From CAVTWY01 sp963738575 (lineage in GTDB: Bacteria; Pseudomonadota; Gammaproteobacteria; Burkholderiales; Burkholderiaceae_C), in the NCBI GenBank assembly GCA_963738575.1, contig CAVTWY010000001.1, positions 806,001 to 870,000 of the forward strand: a DNA stretch of 64,000 nucleotides. Reading direction: 5' to 3'. Both the position numbers and the translations under genes were made by a program. The notes below the pieces were generated by a model that saw nothing but the letters and a program-made list of their open reading frames with translations, had not been told where the DNA came from and made no database searches. How positions within the stretch are numbered: the first letter of the stretch is position 1; each line of letters starts with the position of its first letter. Positions 59,995-64,000 of the stretch are shown here, piece by piece.

Positions 59995-60372
59995 CTAAAG
60001 CGTCTCGCTTGGGTCAAAGTCCAGCTCCACCTTGGCGCCGTTGGGGTCGAAGCTGAACAACTGCCAGGTGCCAGCACCGGCTTGTTGGCGCAGGTCGTAT
60101 TTGATGTTGCGTTCGTCAAAGCGCGCTTTGACGGCTTTGAGGTTGGTGCAGGTGAAGGCCATGTGGTCGATGACGCCTGCGCGCTGTGTGGGCATGGGGC
60201 GGCCAAAGTACATGTGCAGGATGGGGGCGGGGCCTTCGCCGTAGAGCCAAGCGCCGGGAAAGCCCAAGTCGGGGCGCGGCCCCACGCGCAGCCCCAGCAA
60301 GTTGACGTAGTAGTCGAGCGTGGCTTGCTCGTCCTCGGCCATGATGGTGAAGTGGTTCATGCCGACGATCAT
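59995..60372 (-). CDS. VOC-family dioxygenase/glyoxalase-like protein
   Basis: A 125-residue protein starting MIVGMNHFTIMAEDEQATLD, with YYVNLLGLRVGPRPDLGFPG, HMYFGRPMP, DHMAFTCTNLKAVKARFDE and LFSFDPNGAKVELDFDPSET. The His of MNHFTI, His of DHMAF and Glu of VELDF are the usual metal ligands, so it could be an active metalloenzyme. It is convergent with the saccharopine-dehydrogenase-like gene. In-frame extension to 60417 exists, but the chosen start begins the VOC domain. Confidence 0.88.
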   Translation of the reverse strand: MIVGMNHFTIMAEDEQATLDYYVNLLGLRVGPRPDLGFPGAWLYGEGPAPILHMYFGRPMPTQRAGVIDHMAFTCTNLKAVKARFDERNIKYDLRQQAGAGTWQLFSFDPNGAKVELDFDPSETL

Positions 60373-60463
60373 GGTGGTGCTCTTGAGACTGTTGCCTCCA
60401 ATTGGATGGGGCATCATACGATCCCGACGCGTTCAGCCACAACCCACTAAATAATTCAAAGCG

Positions 60464-61606
60464 ATGGAGCCGTTCAAAAATTTATTGAACCCCGCCCTGG
60501 TGCAAAGTGCAGGCCGTCGGCTGCAAGCGGTTGACGCCAAGTTTGACCGCAAGGCCTTCGAGCGATTGGCTTTGGACGGGCTGGAATTGCTGGAGATGAA
60601 GGCCCGGACGGTGCAGATTGCCAAGGCTTTGCAAGCCACGTTGCCTCACGCCACGGCGACGCAGTTTGCCAAGTCGTGCAGCTTGCTCGAAGCGGCTTTG
60701 GGCCCACCTGTGGCAGTGGATGGGCTCGCGGGCGCGCGCAGCGACGTGAACGACGGCTTGGCCGGCTGGATCATCTGGCCGCTGGGCGAATTTGTGGCGC
60801 TTGCAGGTCTGCCACATCCACAGCGTGCGCTCAAGGCGCTGCATGCGCTAACCCAGCGACTGACCGCAGAGTTTTCGATCAGGCCTTTCATTGTTGAACA
60901 CCCTGCGTTGGTGTTCGCCACCCTGCAAGGCTGGACGCAAGACCCCAGCGCCCACGTTCGCCGCCTGGCCAGTGAGGGCAGCAGGCCGCGGTTGCCTTGG
61001 GGGTTGCGCTTGCAATCGTTGGTGGCCGACCCGTCACCGACGTTGCCCATCCTGGCGGCGTTGCAAGACGACAGCAGCGACTACGTGCGCCGCAGCGTGG
61101 CCAACCACCTCAATGACATCGCCAAAGACCATCCTGATCTGGTGGTGAAATGGGTTGCGAAGTACCTCGAAGGGTCGACGCCTGAGCGCAGCGCGTTGCT
61201 CAAGCACGCCAGCCGCACGCTGATCAAAGATGGCCACGCTCCGATGCTGGCGCTGTGGGGTGCAGGCCAGGCGTTTGAGGGCAGAGCCAAGTTGTTGTTG
61301 TCAGCGCGTCAAGTGGCGGTGGGCGATACGTTGCAGTTGACCATCACGCTGACGTCAAAGTCGAAGGCGGCGCAGAAGCTTTTCATTGATTACGTCGTGC
61401 AGCATCAAAAGGCCAACGGCAGCACCACACCCAAGGTTTTTAAAGGATGGGTGATGACGTTGGATGCCGGTGCGCAAGTGGTGCTGCAGAAAACGCATTC
61501 ATTGCGCGAGGTCACAACGCGCAAATACCATGCAGGGCGGCACAGCGTGGTAGTGCAGATCAACGGCAAAGCCGTGGCCGAGCAGGCGTTTGAGTTGTCG
61601 ATTTAA
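60464..61606 (+). CDS. DNA alkylation repair protein (AlkD/HEAT-like)
   Basis: A 380-residue HEAT-repeat protein. The first 240 residues contain the AlkD-type segments GWTQDPSAHVRRLASEGSRP, LRLQSLVADPSPTLPILAAL, DDSSDYVRRSVANHLNDIAK and HASRTLIKDGHAPMLALWG. Proteins of this type bind DNA with alkylated bases, and some act as glycosylases. The last 120 residues (LQLTITLTSKSKAAQKLFID, QKTHSLREVTTRKYHAGRHS) form a beta-rich extension typical of longer members. The ATG at 60464 has no strong ribosome binding site. Confidence 0.9.
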   Translation: MEPFKNLLNPALVQSAGRRLQAVDAKFDRKAFERLALDGLELLEMKARTVQIAKALQATLPHATATQFAKSCSLLEAALGPPVAVDGLAGARSDVNDGLAGWIIWPLGEFVALAGLPHPQRALKALHALTQRLTAEFSIRPFIVEHPALVFATLQGWTQDPSAHVRRLASEGSRPRLPWGLRLQSLVADPSPTLPILAALQDDSSDYVRRSVANHLNDIAKDHPDLVVKWVAKYLEGSTPERSALLKHASRTLIKDGHAPMLALWGAGQAFEGRAKLLLSARQVAVGDTLQLTITLTSKSKAAQKLFIDYVVQHQKANGSTTPKVFKGWVMTLDAGAQVVLQKTHSLREVTTRKYHAGRHSVVVQINGKAVAEQAFELSI

Positions 61607-61637
61607 CGCAGACCGCGACCTGCTGATGCGACCAGCG

Positions 61638-61997
61638 TCACTCGCGGCGAGGCTTCACCTTCTTGATGGGCGTGACGCTGGGCGTGTCGCCCGTTTGCCC
61701 TGAGAACAGCTTGGCCGCACGGCCTTTGATCTCGAGAAGTTCGGTGGGGGTGACCGAATATTTGCGGTTGAGCACGTCCACCGTGACGCTGAACTCGACG
61801 TCTTGCTTGCCGTTGGACAGCATACCCATCGTGAACTCGTAATCTTGGCTGTCGGCCGGAAAGCCATCGGTGTCGACGTTGTGGTCAACGTACTCGACCG
61901 AGCGAATTTCGCCACTGGCCATGTCCAGCGAGCCCGTGGACTCAATGATGGTTTCTGACAATTCGTCAAAAATCTTGATCGGCACTTTCAGATCCAC
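61638..61997 (-). CDS. Conserved hypothetical cytoplasmic protein
   Basis: A 119-residue acidic protein (MDLKVPIKIFDELSETIIES, then DMASGEIRSVEYVDHNVDTD, FTMGMLSNGKQDVEFSVTVD) with a basic C-terminal tail ending KKVKPRRE. No signal peptide and no recognised domain. It lies between convergent genes and is likely monocistronic. Codon pattern looks like that of a real gene of this genome, but no function can be proposed. Confidence 0.65.
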   Translation of the reverse strand: MDLKVPIKIFDELSETIIESTGSLDMASGEIRSVEYVDHNVDTDGFPADSQDYEFTMGMLSNGKQDVEFSVTVDVLNRKYSVTPTELLEIKGRAAKLFSGQTGDTPSVTPIKKVKPRRE

Positions 61998-62130
61998 GGG
62001 GACTCCTGCGATGGGGTTCTACTGGTTCCCATTGTCCCACTGAACGTCGCCCACCTGCTCGCGTCAAACCAACTGCGTTCATTGGTAGGATCGCGGCTCC
62101 CACCGTTCATTGCGCAGGAGTAGGTTGAAC

Positions 62131-62403
62131 ATGAATTTCAGAACCCTAGTTGCCGCTGTTGGTATTTGTGCGATGGCGCTCTCGTCAGCCGTGCAAGCCA
62201 ACACCGTGAAAGACAAAGTCGAGACGGCCGACCGCGCCGTGACTGGCACGGCAACCAAGGCTCAAAACGCCACCGCTCGTGGTGTGAAGCGTGGCGCCAA
62301 GGGCGTTGAAAAAGGCGCAGCAGCAACCACCCGTGGCGTGAACAAGGCCAAGAAGAAGCTGCGCTTGCCACCCGGCGAGCCAGGTCCCATCAAACAGCCT
62401 TGA
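62131..62403 (+). CDS. Small exported alanine/lysine-rich protein
   Basis: A 90-residue protein with a signal peptide (MNFRTLVAAVGICAMALSSA, cleavage after VQA). The mature part is a repeat-like Lys/Ala/Thr-rich helix (VKDKVETADRAVTGTATKAQ, RGVKRGAKGVEKGAAATTRG) ending KKLRLPPGEPGPIKQP. It resembles small basic periplasmic proteins found in Burkholderiales, function unknown. The ATG at 62131 has AGGAG about ten bases upstream. Confidence 0.75.
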   Translation: MNFRTLVAAVGICAMALSSAVQANTVKDKVETADRAVTGTATKAQNATARGVKRGAKGVEKGAAATTRGVNKAKKKLRLPPGEPGPIKQP

Positions 62404-62406
62404 GCG

Positions 62407-62688
62407 TCAACTGACGAGTTGAACCCCACGTGTGAACGCGATGCGGTCCCTCAGGGGCTCGCTCGCTTCACTCGGTTTGGCGTACGTCCAAGCTGCCTCG
62501 GGCAGCATTTCGCCGTTCACCAACAGCGAGTACCAAGTCTCATCGCCGTACTGCGCATGGCGGCTGCGATGGTTGCTTGAAAGCAGCAGTGCCATGTTGA
62601 CACTGGCCTTTGGGAAGTAGTGTTCGCCGTCGACCACCACCACGTCATCACTTTGGGCGACGGTGGCACCCTGGAAGGTTGCTTTCAT
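62407..62688 (-). CDS. DUF427 domain protein
   Basis: A 93-residue beta-rich protein with the DUF427 pattern: MKATFQGATVAQSDDVVVVD, GEHYFPKASVNMALL, YSLLVNGEMLPEAAWTYAKP and LRDRIAFTRGVQLV. The family (Cas-unrelated, often called nucleotidyltransferase-like by automated annotation) has no established activity. It lies immediately downstream of acnA in the same orientation and may be cotranscribed. Confidence 0.85.
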   Translation of the reverse strand: MKATFQGATVAQSDDVVVVDGEHYFPKASVNMALLLSSNHRSRHAQYGDETWYSLLVNGEMLPEAAWTYAKPSEASEPLRDRIAFTRGVQLVS

Positions 62689-62692
62689 GCTT

Positions 62693-64000
62693 TTAGGCCG
62701 CCAACAACTGCCTCAACACAAACGGCAAGATCCCGCCGTGTTTGTAGTAGTCCACCTCGATGGCGGTGTCAATGCGCAGCTTGACGCTCACCTCGCGCTT
62801 GGTGCCGTTGCTTGACGTGATAACCAGCCGGGCGTCGTCTTGGGGTTTGACGGTGCTGTTCAATACCACGTCAATTTTCTCGTTGCCTTTGATGCCAAGG
62901 CTTTCCCAAGAGTCGTTGCCCTTGAACTGCAAAGGGAGCACGCCCATGCCGATCAGGTTGCTGCGGTGAATGCGCTCAAAGCTGCGCGCCACCACGGCTT
63001 TGATGCCGAGCAATTGCGTGCCTTTGGCGGCCCAGTCGCGGCTCGAGCCGGTGCCGTATTCTTCGCCCGCAAAAATCACCGTCGGGGTGCCAGCGGCCAT
63101 GTACTTCATCGCGGCGTCATAGATGAACATCTTGTCGCCTGACGGTTGGTACAGCGTCACGCCGCCTTCTTCGCGGCCACCGTCGGCACTGGCGGGGATC
63201 ATCAGGTTTTTGATGCGCACGTTGGCGAAGGTGCCGCGCATCATCACGTCGTGGTTGCCACGGCGCGCGCCGTAGCTGTTGAAGTCGGCCTTGCTCACGC
63301 CGTTGTCGACCAAGAACTTGCCGCCCGGGCTGGCTTCTTTGATGGCGCCCGCGGGTGAGATGTGGTCGGTGGTGATGCTGTCGCCAAACAGCGCCATGAT
63401 GCGCGCCGCTTGCACGCCCGTGGCCGTGATCTTGGGCTCCATCGTGAAGCCGTCAAAGAAGGGCGGCTGTGCGATGTACGTGCTCTTGGGCCAGTTGTAG
63501 ACCTGGCCTTTGACGCCGTTGACGGCCTCCCACAACTTGCCGGGGTTTTTGGACACGTTGCCGTAGTTTTCTTTGAAAGCCTTGGCGTTCATCGCAAACT
63601 TCATCAGCTTGTAGACCTCGTCGCTGGTGGGCCAGATGTCGCCCAAGAAGACGTCTTTGCCGCCTTTGCCTTTGCCCACAGGCTGCGTCATCAAATCGAC
63701 GTTGACGTTGCCGGCGATGGCGTAGGCGACCACCAGCGGTGGGCTGGCCAAAAAGTTGGCCTTGAGATTGGGGTGTATGCGCGCTTCAAAGTTGCGGTTG
63801 CCCGAGAGCACGGCCGCGGCGATCAAGTCATTCTTGGTGATCACCTCGTTGATTTCAGCGGTTAGGTCGCCCGCATTGCCGATGCAGGTGGTGCAGCCAT
63901 AAGCCGCCACGGCAAAGCCGAGTTTCTCCAGGTAGGGCAGCAAGCCCGCTTTGGTGAGGTACTCCGTCACAATGCGCGAGCCGGGGGCCAGTGACGTTTT
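62693..64000 (-). CDS. acnA: Aconitate hydratase (AcnA), 5' part outside window
   Basis: C-terminal two thirds of the aconitase that isomerises citrate and isocitrate. From the window edge it includes LGFAVAAYGCTTCIGNAGDL (two cluster cysteines), SGNRNFEARIHPNLKANFLA, ALFGDSITTDHISPAGAI, YGARRGNHDVMMRGTFANVR and AGEEYGTGSSRDWAAKGTQL. The end FVLRQLLAA is the usual C-terminus of AcnA. The open frame continues to base 64000, so the internal ATG at 63970 is not the start. Confidence 0.95.
   Translation of the reverse strand, partial: KTSLAPGSRIVTEYLTKAGLLPYLEKLGFAVAAYGCTTCIGNAGDLTAEINEVITKNDLIAAAVLSGNRNFEARIHPNLKANFLASPPLVVAYAIAGNVNVDLMTQPVGKGKGGKDVFLGDIWPTSDEVYKLMKFAMNAKAFKENYGNVSKNPGKLWEAVNGVKGQVYNWPKSTYIAQPPFFDGFTMEPKITATGVQAARIMALFGDSITTDHISPAGAIKEASPGGKFLVDNGVSKADFNSYGARRGNHDVMMRGTFANVRIKNLMIPASADGGREEGGVTLYQPSGDKMFIYDAAMKYMAAGTPTVIFAGEEYGTGSSRDWAAKGTQLLGIKAVVARSFERIHRSNLIGMGVLPLQFKGNDSWESLGIKGNEKIDVVLNSTVKPQDDARLVITSSNGTKREVSVKLRIDTAIEVDYYKHGGILPFVLRQLLAA

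Noticed and set aside
1..64000. CRISPR arrays, tRNA or rRNA genes
   Set aside because: No regularly spaced repeats, cloverleaf-like sequences or rRNA segments were seen while reading the window.

Overview
The window looks like a chromosomal segment of a betaproteobacterium of the order Burkholderiales, most likely family Comamonadaceae. The evidence is the gene content: two Bug-family periplasmic solute receptors, a phasin, an assimilatory sulfate operon of the order tauE-cysI-DUF934-cysH-cysD, a cyanide-insensitive-type cytochrome bd operon and a TolC/multicopper-oxidase copper locus, all at high GC with compact, overlapping operons. No tRNA, rRNA or CRISPR array was seen.

Layout. 1-4572 (minus) is the sulfate/sulfite assimilation operon, truncated in cysD by the window edge. 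4700-6598 holds two small envelope proteins, a palindromic repeat and a phasin. 6850-10647 (plus) is a copper-type locus: a His/Cys-rich periplasmic protein, a TolC-like lipoprotein and a Tat-exported multicopper oxidase. 10726-15093 (plus) is a metabolic run: DUF1330, HDAC-like deacetylase, nitroreductase, ion transporter and 2-hydroxyacid dehydrogenase. 15071-26804 carries a lipoprotein, rmuC, MFS, a large calcium-site esterase, PAP2, an LTA-synthase-like sulfatase, a ChaA exchanger and a LysR regulator. 26938-33266 (plus) is a LysR-controlled catabolic operon: Bug receptor, FAD monooxygenase, FAH hydrolase, carboxylesterase, extradiol-type dioxygenase.

33833-45998 is an accessory island. 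It contains a GNAT remnant, a MarR/MFS pair with a clear operator, an orphan antitoxin beside a decayed toxin, a Tat-exported agmatine deiminase, DUF4256 and cupin genes, an unknown protein coupled to a PIN nuclease, an IS1182-type remnant, an IS110-type transposase carrying an in-frame 81-bp palindromic insert, a secreted protein gene flanked by integron-core-like inverted repeats, and a complete IS630 element with a TA target duplication. 45999-48237 (minus) is a P450 coupled to a methionine-synthase-II-like gene. 48335-51769 (plus) is ammonium transport under a sigma-54/NtrC-like promoter, riboflavin synthase and a lipase. 53016-59964 (plus) is a Kef antiporter followed by gbsR-cydA-cydB-DCC-saccharopine-dehydrogenase-like genes joined by overlaps. 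The window closes with small conserved genes and the C-terminal two thirds of aconitase.

A recurrent oddity is single-base indels in otherwise well-conserved genes (cysI, the hydroxyacid dehydrogenase, chaA, marR, DUF4256, the MetE-like gene, the IS630 transposase). Their number, and the compensating pair inside the MetE-like gene, suggest sequence error in this assembly rather than wholesale gene decay, but the sequence alone cannot settle this. Such genes are entered here as pseudogenes over their full reconstructed span.
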